From: Euglena gracilis
Taxonomy: Eukaryota; Euglenida; Euglenophyceae; Euglenales
Direction of reading: 5' to 3'
DNA: 64,000 bases
Assembly: GCA_039621445.1 (NCBI GenBank)
Contig: CP154957.1
Location: 39,650,654 to 39,714,653, forward strand
Shown here: positions 32,891 through 59,910 of the stretch, in pieces
Position numbering within the stretch: position 1 is the first letter of the stretch
How the letters are laid out: each line of letters opens with the position of its first letter
Translations under genes and position numbers: made by a program
The notes under the pieces: generated by a model
Databases searched by the model: none
What the model saw: only the letters and a program-made list of their open reading frames with translations
What the model was told of the DNA's origin: nothing

Positions 32891-35400
32891 AAACGGTCGT
32901 TTTCGGTTCAAAAACAGGTTTTCCGGGTCAGGGAGGCCCAAAAACATCGTTTTTGGCAAATAAAAAAATTAAAAAATTTTTCCATTTTTTCGACTTTTTT
33001 GGCCCGGTTTTGACTCAAAGTCAGTGGGTAGGCGGCCCAAAATGGGGCGCTGGCGGGTCGAAAAACGCTCAATTTTGGCTGGAAAACACTTTTTCCGGGT
33101 CTGGGAGGTCAAAAAACATGGTTTTGGGCAAAAAAATTTTTTTTGAATTTTTTCGACTTTCTGACCCAAAAATGGCTAAGACTACCGGCCAGGGGGGGGG
33201 CGGGCGGGCCCCAGCCACGGGGGGCATGCAGGGGGTCTGGGTCGGAAAATTTTTTTTCGCTCAAAAACACTTTTTTTGATGTTCTGAAGTGAAAAAAAGT
33301 GTTTTTGAGCGAAAAATTTTTTTTCAAAGTTTTCGTTCCCGACCTGCCTCCCGACCCCCCCTCGCCCAGCCGCCCTCGGACCCCCGCATGGGCCCCGAAT
33401 GCCCAAAACTGGCCCAAAATCGCACAACCAGACCCCGGGAACCCCAAAAAAACGGTCAAACCCCCCCCCCCTAAACCTCATGATTGACCCCCTGGTTTGG
33501 GTTCCAACTCCTCGTCTAGCCCGAGATACGGCCAAATTACGGTTTCGGGCCCCGGACAGGCCCGAAATGGCCAAAACTGGCAAAACTGGCCCAAAACCAC
33601 AAAACGGTTGTATCTTGGGCTAGGCGAGGAGTTGGCCCAAACCGCGCATACCGATCGATCGGGCGTCCCAAAGTTGTGGAATGAGGTCCTCTTTACTTTT
33701 TCGCAACTCCGCAGCATTTTCGAGATATTTTGAATTTTTCGATTTTTTGAACCCAAAATGACCTTGCAATTTCCCCGGAAAAAAACACGGTACACAACTT
33801 TTTTGCTCGGGCCATATCTCCGGACTGGCGGGGAGTTGCGGGTACCCCAAAGGCTCTGGAGAAACTAGGGATCGTCCCCTAACCTATAGGCCATTCGCTT
33901 TGGGGTCCCGGAAATCCAATCACATCGATAATCCTCGGGTGCCAGGACCTACCCAAGGGGGGCGGGGGGGGGGTCGGACCCCCCTGTCGCCGGGGTGGTA
34001 AGCTTCGCTCTTACTCTAAAGAGATAAGAGCTCAGCGACCAGGGTGTGAAGTAGAGCTGAGCTCTTTGGGAGACCACCCCGGCCTGCCAGCGGCCCAACG
34101 GCCCGGCCCGGCCCGGCCCGGCCGGCGGCCCGGCCCGGTGGCCCGGCGGCACGGCCCGGCAGGCGGCCCAGCGGCCCGGCCGGCGGCCCGGCGGCCCGGT
34201 GGCCCGGCCGGCGCTCATTTTCGGTTCAAAAACACTTTTTCCTGGTCCGGGAGGTCCAAAAACATCGTTTTGGGCAAAAAATTTTTTTCGATTTTTTTTG
34301 ACTTTTTTTACCCGAAAATGACGCAAAATCCATTGGTTTCGGGCCAAAAAGGGGGGTCCGGGGATCAAAAAACGCGCATACCGATCGATCGGGCGTCCCA
34401 AATTTGTGGAATGACGTCCTGGTTTGGGTCCCAACTCCTAGTCTAGCCCGAGATACGGGCAAATTACGGTTTCGGGCCCCGAAATGGCCAGAACTGGCAA
34501 AACTGGCCCAAAACCCCAAAACGGCCGTATCTCGGGCTAGGCGAGGAGTTGGCCCAAAGCGCGCATACCGATCGATCTCGGGCTAGATGACGAGTTGGAA
34601 CCCAAACCAGGGGGTCAATCGTTAGGTTTGGGGGGGGGTTTGACCGTTTTTTGGGGTTCCTGGGGTCTGGTTGTGCGATTTTGGGCCATTTTTGGGTACT
34701 CGGGGACCCCTGTAGGAGTTCGAAGGCAGCCGGGCTGGGGTCAAAAAATCGAAAAATTCAAAATACCTCGAAAACGCTGCGGAGTTGAGGAAAAGTGATG
34801 GGGGACATCATTTGACTTTGGAACGCTCATTTTCGGCCGAAAAATACATTTTTTTGGGTCCGGGAGGGCAAAAAACATGGTTTTGGGCAAAAATTTTTTT
34901 CGAATTTTTTCGACTTTTTGACCCAAAGATGGTTAAATCCACCGGCCAGGGGCGGGCCCAGCCAGGGGCGGCATGGCGGGGGGGTCCGGGTCGGAACATT
35001 TTTTTTTTCGCTCAAAAACACTTTTTTTGATGTTCTGAAGTGCAAAAAAGTGTTTTTGAGCGAAAAAAATTTTTTCAAAATTTTGGGTCCCCCCCATTAC
35101 CCTGCCGCCCTCACGGCGCCCACTGGGGTCCCCGAATACCCAAAAGTGGCCCAAAATCGCACAACCAGACCTCGGGAACCCCAAAAAACGGATCGTCCCC
35201 TAACTTATAGGCTATTCACTTTGGGGTCCCGGAAATCCAATCACATCGATAATCCTCGGGTGCCCGGACTACCCAGGGGGGGACGGGGGGGGGGGGGGGG
35301 GGGGGGGGGCGGGGGGGGGCGGGGGTGGGGGGGTCCGGACCCCCCCCGTAGCAGGTGGGGTGTAAGATGCGCTCTTTACTCTAAAAAGAGATAAGAGATC
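32885..35400. repeat. compound repeat region (family J)
   Basis: It contains the GAGCGTTTTTCGACC unit in both senses, and two copies of a hairpin made of GCTCAAAAACACTTTTTTTG and its inverse (33259-33312 and 35009-35066). AACTCCTCGTCTAGCCCGAG arms appear in direct and inverted form, with ACCGATCGATCGGGCGTCCC near 33650 and 34380. Two blocks (about 33.0-34.0 and 34.2-35.4 kb) are partial duplicates of each other. No gene was found. Confidence 0.65.
34075..34215. repeat. GGCCCGGC-type GC-rich tandem repeat, copy 2
   Basis: Shorter version of 32696-32890 with the same GAGCTGAGCTCTTTGGGAG leader, indicating segmental duplication. Confidence 0.75.
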
Positions 35401-35407
35401 AGCGACC

Positions 35408-36009
35408 CTCCCTATGTCACACGGGGACCACCCCCGGGTCGAGGGACACTTTTCGGAGGTTTGATGTTTTCTTTTTTTGCAGGTGTTGTGAAAAAACCGG
35501 AGGTTTCCAGACCTGAAAGGTTTGTCTTCCGCCTTGTCCTTGACCCGCAGGCCCCCATCGTCATTAAAATGTTCCCTCTGGGGAGTTTTGTGCATTACGA
35601 GCGTTCCACCGGGGAGATAGTGCTTGCGGTTGTTGAAGGAGCTTCACCACACTCCCAACGTTCCACCATGACATTTTCGGGTGTTTGCTAGGTTGTATGA
35701 TGGAATGATGATGGTTGATGGAATGCAGGGATTGTCAACTGGGTATCTTTTTTTTTGAAATCCCGCGGCGTGAAGGTACGTTTTGGGTGCTATTTGAGGA
35801 AATATTTGTTGACAGGGCTGGAAATGGAGGCGCGAAGCGCTGGAAGGAAAATTTTGACCTGTTTTGGTGGGTTTCGGCAAACTTTTTTTCCCCGACCCCG
35901 TGTCCAATGACCCCCCCCCCCGGTCAGAGGACCTTTTTGGTCACTGCCCTATGTCCAATGACCGCCCCCCGGTCAGAGGACATACCGGTCGTTGGACATA
36001 GGGGGGAGG
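35408..36009. mobile_element. family A element carrying extra internal sequence
   Basis: Left arm CCCTATGTCACACGGGGACC with GGACACTTTTCGG. Right arms GTCAGAGGACATACCGG and TTGGACATAGGGG. Compared with copies 1 and 2, about 270 bp of unrelated sequence (35480-35750) lies in the core. This insert contains a CAG acceptor-like site and an open frame. Confidence 0.5.
35483..35691 (+). CDS. exon-like ORF inside a family A element
   Basis: After TTTTTTTGCAG at 35472-35482 the frame reads GVVKKPEVSRPERFVFRLVL, then DPQAPIVIKMFPLGSFVHYE and a short tail to a TAG at 35689-35691. It looks like genuine protein sequence, but no family is recognised. Its position inside family A arms suggests captured host sequence, or a terminal exon interrupted by the element. 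Confidence 0.35.
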
Positions 36010-36890
36010 GTAATTGACAAAGGAGGTTTTGTGGGGAGAACAGTTTGATATAGGAGGGTGTACGGTGTTTAGGTGGGGGGTATCCCTCCCACCCCCTTCC
36101 TGGACCGGAGGGGGGTCCGGACCCCCCCCCCCCACCTGCCAAGGGGGGTCCGGACCGACCCTGGGGGGTACCCGGGGTCCCCCAAAAGGTCAAATTTTTC
36201 CTTCCGGCGCTTTCCCCGAAAATTTTTGCTTTTTTGACAAATTCTTGCCCAAAAAGTGCCCAAAATGGCATTTTTGGCTAAATTTTTGGCCTGACTCTTC
36301 GCGCTGGGCCAAAAATCGGTCACCCAGACTGCGCCACTGTTTAGGTGGGGGGGGGCAGGGGTGTTCCCCCAACCTCCCCCCCCCTGCTGGACCGGAGGGG
36401 GAGTCGGAACACCCCCTCCCACCTGCCCTCCCACCTGCTCAGCCTAGTGAGAACCTATCAATTTCTCTTTGTTGCCAAGCAATGTAAACTTGATTTTTGT
36501 GGAATGGCTTGTTGGAGGGGGTTATGAGTTAATTCTTGTTTTATTGATGAGCAAATGTTCCATGTTTATTGGCCTTTTTTGGGAAAATTGTGATGAATGG
36601 TGTTTTCACATATGGAACACAACAAAGCACGTTTGCACGATGAAATATATTTAAGAAGTGTGTATTTTCTCCTGATATTTGTACACTCCAGGGATGGTAC
36701 ACCAGGCTGTACACAGATTAGGCATCGGTAAGGGCCTTTTTTGTCCCCTCAACCTGCCGACGGCTTACACGACCCCCAGAGGTCTGAAGGGGGATTCATT
36801 TGGGGGGTCCAACTGTTTTTGGCCTGAGCCTCTCATGCCTGCTCCCCCCCAGGGCAGTACGGGAATCGGCCAAACAGCCAGGGTGGTGGG
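36010..36890. other. non-coding stretch upstream of the synthetase gene
   Basis: 36060-36420 contains GGACCGGAGGGGG motifs around an AAATGGCATTTTTGGC core, another inverted-repeat element of the common architecture. 36440-36700 is AT-rich. No exon is supported. Confidence 0.4.
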
Positions 36891-36907
36891 TTGGGGGGGG
36901 GTCGACT

Positions 36908-36908
<1 letters not shown>

Positions 36909-37004
<96 letters not shown>
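36909..37004. repeat. poly-C tract of about 95 bp
   Basis: Almost pure C interrupted by two single G bases, with family M arms (GGGTCGAC and GTCGACCACCCC) on both sides. True length may differ because such runs are hard to sequence. Confidence 0.85.
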
Positions 37005-37059
37005 TGCATGGTGGGTGGGGAGTCGACCACCCCCCACCACCTCCTCGCTCCCCCTCTCA

Positions 37060-37270
37060 GATCCCTGCCCTCCTGGCCGCCGTCACCGCCGCGGCCGCGG
37101 CGCTTGTGGCTGTCGCCGCCCGACTTCGCAGCTCACGGCCTGTCCTCGCGCCACTCCACGCCCTCTCTTATGGCTCTGCCCCGCTTCCCTGCCACGACAT
37201 GTCCAGCACTGAGGAGATGTCTGCAGTGCCATGGGTCCGGTCCCGACTCCCCATGGCCCTCTCTTCATCC
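37060..37270 (+). CDS. candidate 5' exon of the alanyl-tRNA synthetase gene
   Basis: A GC-rich segment after CTCTCAG reads [20 protein letters not shown] then [13 protein letters not shown], a hydrophobic Ala-rich then Arg/Ser-rich pattern like an organelle transit or signal peptide. It ends at TCCAG|GTGTGTG, directly before the alternating GT/GC tract. Linkage to the synthetase is an inference from position only. Confidence 0.3.
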
Positions 37271-37272
37271 AG

Positions 37273-37346
37273 GTGTGTGTGTGTGTGTGTGTGCATGCAT
37301 GTGTGCGTGCGTGCATGCATGCGTGCGTGCGTGCGCGCGCGTGCGC

Positions 37347-37393
<47 letters not shown>

Positions 37394-37456
37394 CGTGTGT
37401 GTCTGCGCGCGTGTGTGCGTGCGCGCGTGTGTGTGTGTGTGCATGTGTGCGTGTGC

Positions 37457-37520
<64 letters not shown>

Positions 37521-37580
37521 GGGTGTGTGCGCGTGTGTGCGCGTGCGTGTGTGCATGTGTGCATGTGCGCGCGTGCACGC
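37273..37580. repeat. alternating GT/GC purine-pyrimidine tract
   Basis: About 300 bp of GTGTGTGC and GCGCGCGC with few interruptions, a strong Z-DNA former. It lies in the intron or upstream region just before the first certain synthetase exon. Confidence 0.9.
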
Positions 37581-37859
37581 GTGCTCTTGCGTGCATTTCG
37601 CTGGACAGCCTGCTGCTGCCGCCAATTTTTTTTGAAAACACCAACATTTCATGAAGGTCTGCAAGATGCAGTTTGCCTCTTGGAGTTGCGCCGTTAGGCA
37701 GTAACTCTACCCAACTCCACCCCTCCACGTTTCTGGGCATTCCTTTCTGGATTTTCTGGACCTCATTGATCCTCTTTGGAGAGGGCCATTGCCAATGGCA
37801 CAGTGAACCCCCTCCCAGTGCCAATGACCCCCTTTCCAGTGTGGGCCCCCTCTCTGCAG

Positions 37860-54857
<16,998 letters not shown>

Positions 54858-55560
54858 CACGGGGCGTGCGTTGCCGTCGCATGGATCACTTTTGCCGGCG
54901 CATTGACCTGTTGCAACACACAGCTTATCTATCCCCCGACTGAGGAGCCTCATCGCCTCAAATCTCTCATTCTTTTGTCGCACTGGTGGCGGTGCAAGGG
55001 GTGTTGGCCATAGTCTATTTTGCCCGGGCCAAGTAGAGGGGGGTCGTGGGTCCGACCTTTGGGAAAGTCGGGGTTATTGATTGGGATAGGGTTGGGGTTT
55101 CACGGCTCCCATTTTTGGAAATTTGGGGAGAAGTTAGGCCGCATTTCGGCGCCAATGGAAAAAATTGTTGGTTTTTCTGGGAACCCTAAAAATGCTGGGT
55201 TTTTTTTGGCCTGGTTGGTTTAAAAAAAAAATAACAAAAAAGACCCACAAAATTAAGACCCCCTCCAGGGTTCCAAAAATACCCGGGCCTTATTTCGGGG
55301 GGTCATGGGGAGGCCTGGTGGGGGGGGTCCGCCCCCCACCACCCGCAAGGCAAATCCCCCCCACCACCTGCAAGGAAAATTCCGCTGGTACCGAAGGCGC
55401 GGGAAAGTCGGGACAGCCTGCTGGAGGGCGCCCCGACCCCCCACCCGCCAGGACACCTCGGGCTCCGCACTTTGCCCTTGTGAGGCCATGCCTTGCTCGC
55501 CGGCGGTTTGCTGTGATTTTTTTGGCGCGCCGGGTTCGGCTTAGAGCTCAGTGCCTTTTT
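54858..55560. other. 3' flank of AARS, no gene
   Basis: No obvious poly(A) signal. 55300-55400 contains CCCCACCACC repeats like family M. No exon recognised. Confidence 0.4.
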
Positions 55561-55569
55561 CGCCGGAGT

Positions 55570-56370
55570 TGGCTGACTCCTAAATTTCCCTTCGACACCA
55601 AGAGGAAAGTTAAGGAGTTCACGAGTGAAGAAGAACCAAGCAAAGAAGTCAAATGTCAATCCAATATCCAGAAGGACGCGAGCCAGAGGAATATAAATTG
55701 CAAAGGCAATTCAATTTGGACCTCAATAAGAAATGCAGTGGGGAGAAAAGGGAATTTACCTGGCCCCGGACGTCCTCTAGCAGTAGCCGCAGCAGCTGAA
55801 GAACTTGGAGATGCGTTCGCGACGCTGCAAAACGTGGCCGTCCTTCCCCCCCGACCCCCACCCCAGAAATTTCCCAGCACCCCCTCCCCCCAGTGACGGC
55901 CACGGTCCTTGGAACACGGTGGCCAGAAGGCCAAGAAAACAGAAGTCAGTCCCAGCCCTTGGTGGGCAAAGAATGGGCCACGGAGGCCCAAAATGCTACA
56001 GAATTTGACAACCAAAGCCCACACATCAGGGGCATTTCCCCCAAAGGCGACCAGTCGCCTGTACACAAATTGGCCAAAAGTTGGGGAGATGGAATCAAGG
56101 CCAAGGAGGTCACCACTACAGGGCCCATGGGGGCCAGTTTTACAAACAAATCCCATCAGAAAGGGGCAGAAAAGGTCTGTCAAACCCCCCCAATTCATCT
56201 GACACAACAGCCCCGCTCAAGGGGAAAAGGGGGGGCCACAGCAGCCCCCCCCCCCAGATTTCCAGTGGGGTTGGAGGCCAAGAAGAACTCAAGGCCTGGC
56301 CAACAGATGGCACAGTTCGAAGCCTCAGCCAGCCAGGAGAAACTGCGTCCATGTCAGTGGACAATCAACT
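55570..56370 (+). pseudogene. possible 5' part of the DIRS-like element
   Basis: Two overlapping open frames (55570-55896 and 55893-56380) have Lys/Gln/Ser-rich readings (FTSEEEPSKEVKCQSNIQKD; NKSHQKGAEKVCQTPPIHLT). The AT-richer codon use is unlike the host exons and like that of 57000-57527. This suggests one retrotransposon, but no motif identifies gag or RT. Confidence 0.3.
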
Positions 56371-56384
56371 ATTTTACTATTAAC

Positions 56385-56815
56385 CCCCCCCCCAATAATA
56401 AACCCCCCCGGTTTATTATTTGGACACCCAAAGTCGGGCTCCAGGGGGGGGGGGTTATTATTTGGGGGGGGTTTATTATTTGGGCAAAAAATTCAAAGTC
56501 AAAATTCGACCCGAAAACCCCTCCACAGGCTCCAATGGTCACTTTTTTGGCATTTTTGGGCTTTTTTTAAAACTGGGTGCTTTTTTGGCATATTTTCTGC
56601 ACCAATTTGATCCATTTTTAGGATTTTTTTTGCAACATTTCTACTAATTTTGGACTCTTTTTTTCTTTGCCCTCACACCTGCCAGAGGGGGGTGTTATTA
56701 TTTGGGCTGCCAAAGTCCGTCCTCAGGAGGGGGTATATTATTTCGGGGGGGGGGGTTGTTATTTGAGGTGGGCTTTTTTATCTTGGGGGGGGGGTTACTT
56801 AATAAAAGGTTGGGG
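56385..56815. mobile_element. family K inverted-repeat element (TTATTATTTGG)
   Basis: AATAATAAACCCCCC on the left and TTTATTATTTGG repeated four or more times, each separated by a G run. The core has GGTCACTTTTTTGGC. It interrupts the DIRS-like sequence on both sides. Confidence 0.6.
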
Positions 56816-56997
56816 GGGGCAGAAAAGACACCTTCAATTCCATGCTAAGACCCTTTTTCAAATGGTGCATGGAACACAACATAAACCTGCAAGTAAAGTG
56901 AGTCCCTTCAAATGAAACCCCAGCAGACCCCATAAGCAGGTAGGAAATTGACAGGGGGGATGATTCACTGGACCCCAACTTTTTCAAAGGCTGAGGC

Positions 56998-57527
56998 AGC
57001 AGTTCAAAAATTACGTATGCCTGAAAACAGACCTTTTTGACTCACCAGGCAACAAAAAACTGCCACCATTTGTGCCCAGATGGCCCCACTGGGAAGCCAC
57101 AGCAGTGGATGCATTGCAATTTCCAATGGACAACATGGGGGGACTTTATGCAACCTCCCCCTGGTCTCTAAATCAAAAAATTATCTCCAGATTAAAAATG
57201 TTTCCACAGGCCAAAGTTTTGCTGGTCACCCCCTACTGGCATTCACCCACATGGTGGCCCCAGTTAATAAAAATGAAAGTACCAGAGACCCCCTGCTTGA
57301 AAAACACCCCTTACAAGGGTATGTTCACCAATTGCAGGGAGGAAAAAATGCCACCAGCCATGTGGCACCTGCTTCGCACGATTTGCTCAAGCAAAGTCTG
57401 GAGGGGAAACGAGTCGAAAATTCAACCGTTAACGATTTCCTGGGCAGAAACCACAGTTGAAAGCCTTATCAAAGCGCTTTTACACTTTTATGGGTTATTT
57501 TTGGATAAAATGGGGGTACCCCCCTGA
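56998..57527 (+). pseudogene. DIRS-like retrotransposon pol fragment (Dam-like region)
   Basis: The frame reads DLFDSPGNKKLPPFVPRWPH then VDALQFPMDNMGGLYATSPW and AKVLLVTPYWHSPTWWPQL. This is the pattern downstream of RNase H in DIRS/Ngaro-type elements: DLFAS..N..LP.F, then DAF, then a PPW/PPF motif, then LLVxPxWP..WW. The TSPW replaces the usual PPF/PPW, so any methyltransferase activity is doubtful. The frame ends with TGA at 57525-57527 before any tyrosine recombinase. The RT part upstream is lost or interrupted. Confidence 0.6.
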
Positions 57528-58900
57528 AGCCACCAATGACCAAGTGTGTTGGGGTTGCCCCTCCTGAGGTCCCTGCGAAGGGACCCCTGGCGGCGCAACC
57601 CGCGTAGGATCGTTTAAATTTGAGCCCGTCGGGCCCACAGGGTTTTCCCCTTGGTGAAAAAGTGGGGTAGGGGTTGGTGTTGGTTTAGGTGAAGCTGCAG
57701 AATTGGAAAAATACATACTTTTGGGGTCCACTCAACTGAACTTGATTGAATAATCTGGTCAATGCCTTGGACTTGTTTGCTTGAACTTGTTTGATTGTTT
57801 GTCGATTGCCAAATGCAAAAACACAATTGAATTCCAAACAATGAACAGTATGTGAACAGAGTGTAAACAGAGCCCTGTGAACAGAAAATGTACCATTGGA
57901 GGGGGGCTACAGCTGGGGGGGCTACTTGGTATACTCTGCGCAATTCTTAATGAATTGCGCCATCCCAAGCGCCCACCAAGGGGGTGCGCATGCTTGCGCA
58001 AAGCCCAGCAGGGCTTGCGCATCCCCTTGGGGGTTGCCTGTTGGCCCCCTCCAACTGCCCCCTCCTTTACCTTCCCTTGGCTTGGTCAAAATGGGCTGTG
58101 GGGCCCCCTTGGGGGCCAGTGGGGCCTCAAAAGGCCCTTGGGGGCCTTGGAGCCCCCTTGCGGCCCTTCGTGGCCCCTTTGGGCCCCCTTGGGACCCCTC
58201 CTTGGGGCGGGCACCCTCGGGCCGCGCACACTCCCCTCCTCAAAAAAATTGCCGTGCAATTTAAATTCGACTCCTTTGCCGGTCCGAGGTGCCGCCCCCC
58301 CCTCCCTTTTGCTTTCCCGCCTCTGAAAAATTTTGTATTTTTTTTCTTTTCTTGTTGAAACGCACAAGCGGTGGCGCCACGTGCCGTGTGTGGCGCGTGC
58401 TGTCGGGGAGGGGGTACAAGGGAGGGGCGAGAAGGGGGACGGGCGCCTCCGGGCTCGTGACCCGGGGAGGCACCGCCTGGGGCCCCTCCGCTCCCCCTCC
58501 GGTCCCGTGAGCCTTCTTGGCCCATGGGTAGGGGCGGACTGCCCCCCCCCCCCGCAACACTTGATGCCAATGTGTAATTGTGATTTCCCCCCCCAGGCCC
58601 CGCTTGGCCCGGGGTGGAAAGCTCCTGCATGTTGAGAAGGAAACATTTGACCAACCCAGCAGGGCCGCCCCGCCTTGCCCGGTATCCCGGGGCCAAAGGC
58701 CCCCGGGGGCTTGGCAGGGGTGCGTGCTGGAGGGGGCGCCGGGGAGGCGCCTTGGGTGGGGCCCGTTCCTTGGAGGAGGGGGCTGCCCCCCCCCCCCCCG
58801 TGGAGGGGGTCGGGGCTGCCCCCCCCCCCGCGTTGTGAGCCGGGCCGCCTTGGCTGGGGCCCGTCCTCTTGAGAGGGGGGGGGCTGCCCCCCCCCCCGCT
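57528..58900. other. region between DIRS fragment and gypsy-like element
   Basis: No gene supported. 58085-58230 contains repeated GGGCCCCTTGGGGGCC motifs. C/G homopolymers start at about 58540. The gypsy-like LTR could lie here, but without the 3' copy in the window I could not delimit it, and no primer-binding site was recognised. Confidence 0.4.
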
Positions 58901-58989
58901 CTCTCCGGTGTGGAGGGGGGTTGGCGTTCCCCCCCCCCCGGCGTGGTTAGCTTCAAAAATTGGCCGACGGGGTGTATTTTTTTTTTAAA

Positions 58990-59187
58990 ATTGGTGGAAA
59001 AACGGCAGGCGCCCCCCCCCCCCTCCCCCGGCATGGTGGGCCGAGGAGGGGTGTGGACGACCGCAAAAAAAATCGGTCAAAAATTGGCAGGCACCCCCCC
59101 CCCCCCCCTCGGCTTGGTGGTCCGAGGAGGGGCGTGGACGACCGCAAAAATTGGCTGCCCCCCCCCCTCCTTCGGCACGGTGGGCCG
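58990..59187. repeat. tandem repeat in the leader just before Gag
   Basis: Three units of about 70-80 bp contain GGCAGGC, a C run, GGTGGGCCGAGGAGG-like sequence and GTGTGGACGACCGCAAAAA. The last is truncated and runs into the Gag ATG. Confidence 0.7.
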
Positions 59188-59910
59188 ATGAGCCGGCGGG
59201 CGCTGGAGAGGCTGATGATGAGGAACGGGGCCACGCTGCAGGGGGGCAATACAGTGAAAATCACCCCCCACGAAACAAAGCTGGGACTGGAGGAGGTTTT
59301 TCGACATGCTGAAAATGAGCTGCGGTGCCAGGAACGGTCTGACAGCTATGGCCGTTCTTGGGGTGGACGGGGGGTCCCAGCCCACCAGGAGGACCACTGG
59401 GCTGGGGGCCTCGACAATTTTTCAGTCTCTGAGGTAAAATCCCAGGAAGCCAGGCCAGCCCAGCCCCAGAAAACGGTTTCACAGCCAGCTGAGGGAGGAG
59501 CAAAGGCAGGACCCCCCAAAGGCCCTGAGGGGCCACAGGACAGGCAATCACGGCACCGGGGCGGGTCTCCTGGAAAGGGACAGGAGGGACGCAGGTCACC
59601 CAGCCCGGGGCAAAAGGGGAAGGGGTTCGGCAAGGGAGCTGGCAAGGGCGGCCCAGATTTTCGCCCAGCCAGGTCCCCAACCCCCCACCCAGCCACGAAC
59701 AGGGAACAAACCCCCCCGAGGAGCCCCCGGAGTGGCCCCTCGGTGGACCAGCCCTGCAGCCAGTGCGGGGCCACAGATCACTGGTCTCGGGAATGCCCTG
59801 GAAAAAAATGTTATGAGTGCGGTAAAATGGGACATCTGGCACGACAGTGCTGGTGGAGAAGGGGAAAGGGGAAGGGGACGTCCACACCCCCACGGCGGGG
59901 GAGTGCCTGA
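59188..59910 (+). CDS. gag: Gag-like protein with two CCHC zinc knuckles
   Basis: 240 codons starting MSRRALERLMMRNGATLQGG and ending RRGSA-UGA. The first 55 residues are charged and helical, the middle is a Pro/Gly/Lys/Arg-rich basic spacer, and the end holds CSQCGATDHWSREC (59755-59796) and CYECGKMGHLARQC (59809-59850), both C-x2-C-x4-H-x4-C nucleic acid-binding knuckles. It is short for a gypsy Gag, and no capsid helical bundle is recognised. The upstream frame is open to 58960 but only through the tandem repeat, so ATG 59188 is preferred. Confidence 0.85.
   Translation: MSRRALERLMMRNGATLQGGNTVKITPHETKLGLEEVFRHAENELRCQERSDSYGRSWGGRGVPAHQEDHWAGGLDNFSVSEVKSQEARPAQPQKTVSQPAEGGAKAGPPKGPEGPQDRQSRHRGGSPGKGQEGRRSPSPGQKGKGFGKGAGKGGPDFRPARSPTPHPATNREQTPPRSPRSGPSVDQPCSQCGATDHWSRECPGKKCYECGKMGHLARQCWWRRGKGKGTSTPPRRGSA

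Noticed and set aside
32525-32959. Minus-strand ORF rich in Ala/Gly/Pro/Arg
   Set aside because: Direct product of the GGCCCGGC tandem repeat.
36800-37697. Long + and - open frames with poly-Pro and poly(Cys-Val)/poly(Thr-His)
   Set aside because: They arise from the poly-C and GT/GC tracts, which are open in several frames at once.
58086-59034. Minus-strand open frames of 186-257 codons
   Set aside because: Low-complexity Gly/Pro/Arg readings across C/G homopolymers, opposite to the retrotransposon, with no motif.
59908-59910. UGA as selenocysteine codon
   Set aside because: No reason for Sec at a Gag boundary and no SECIS-like element recognised. Readthrough or mutation is simpler.
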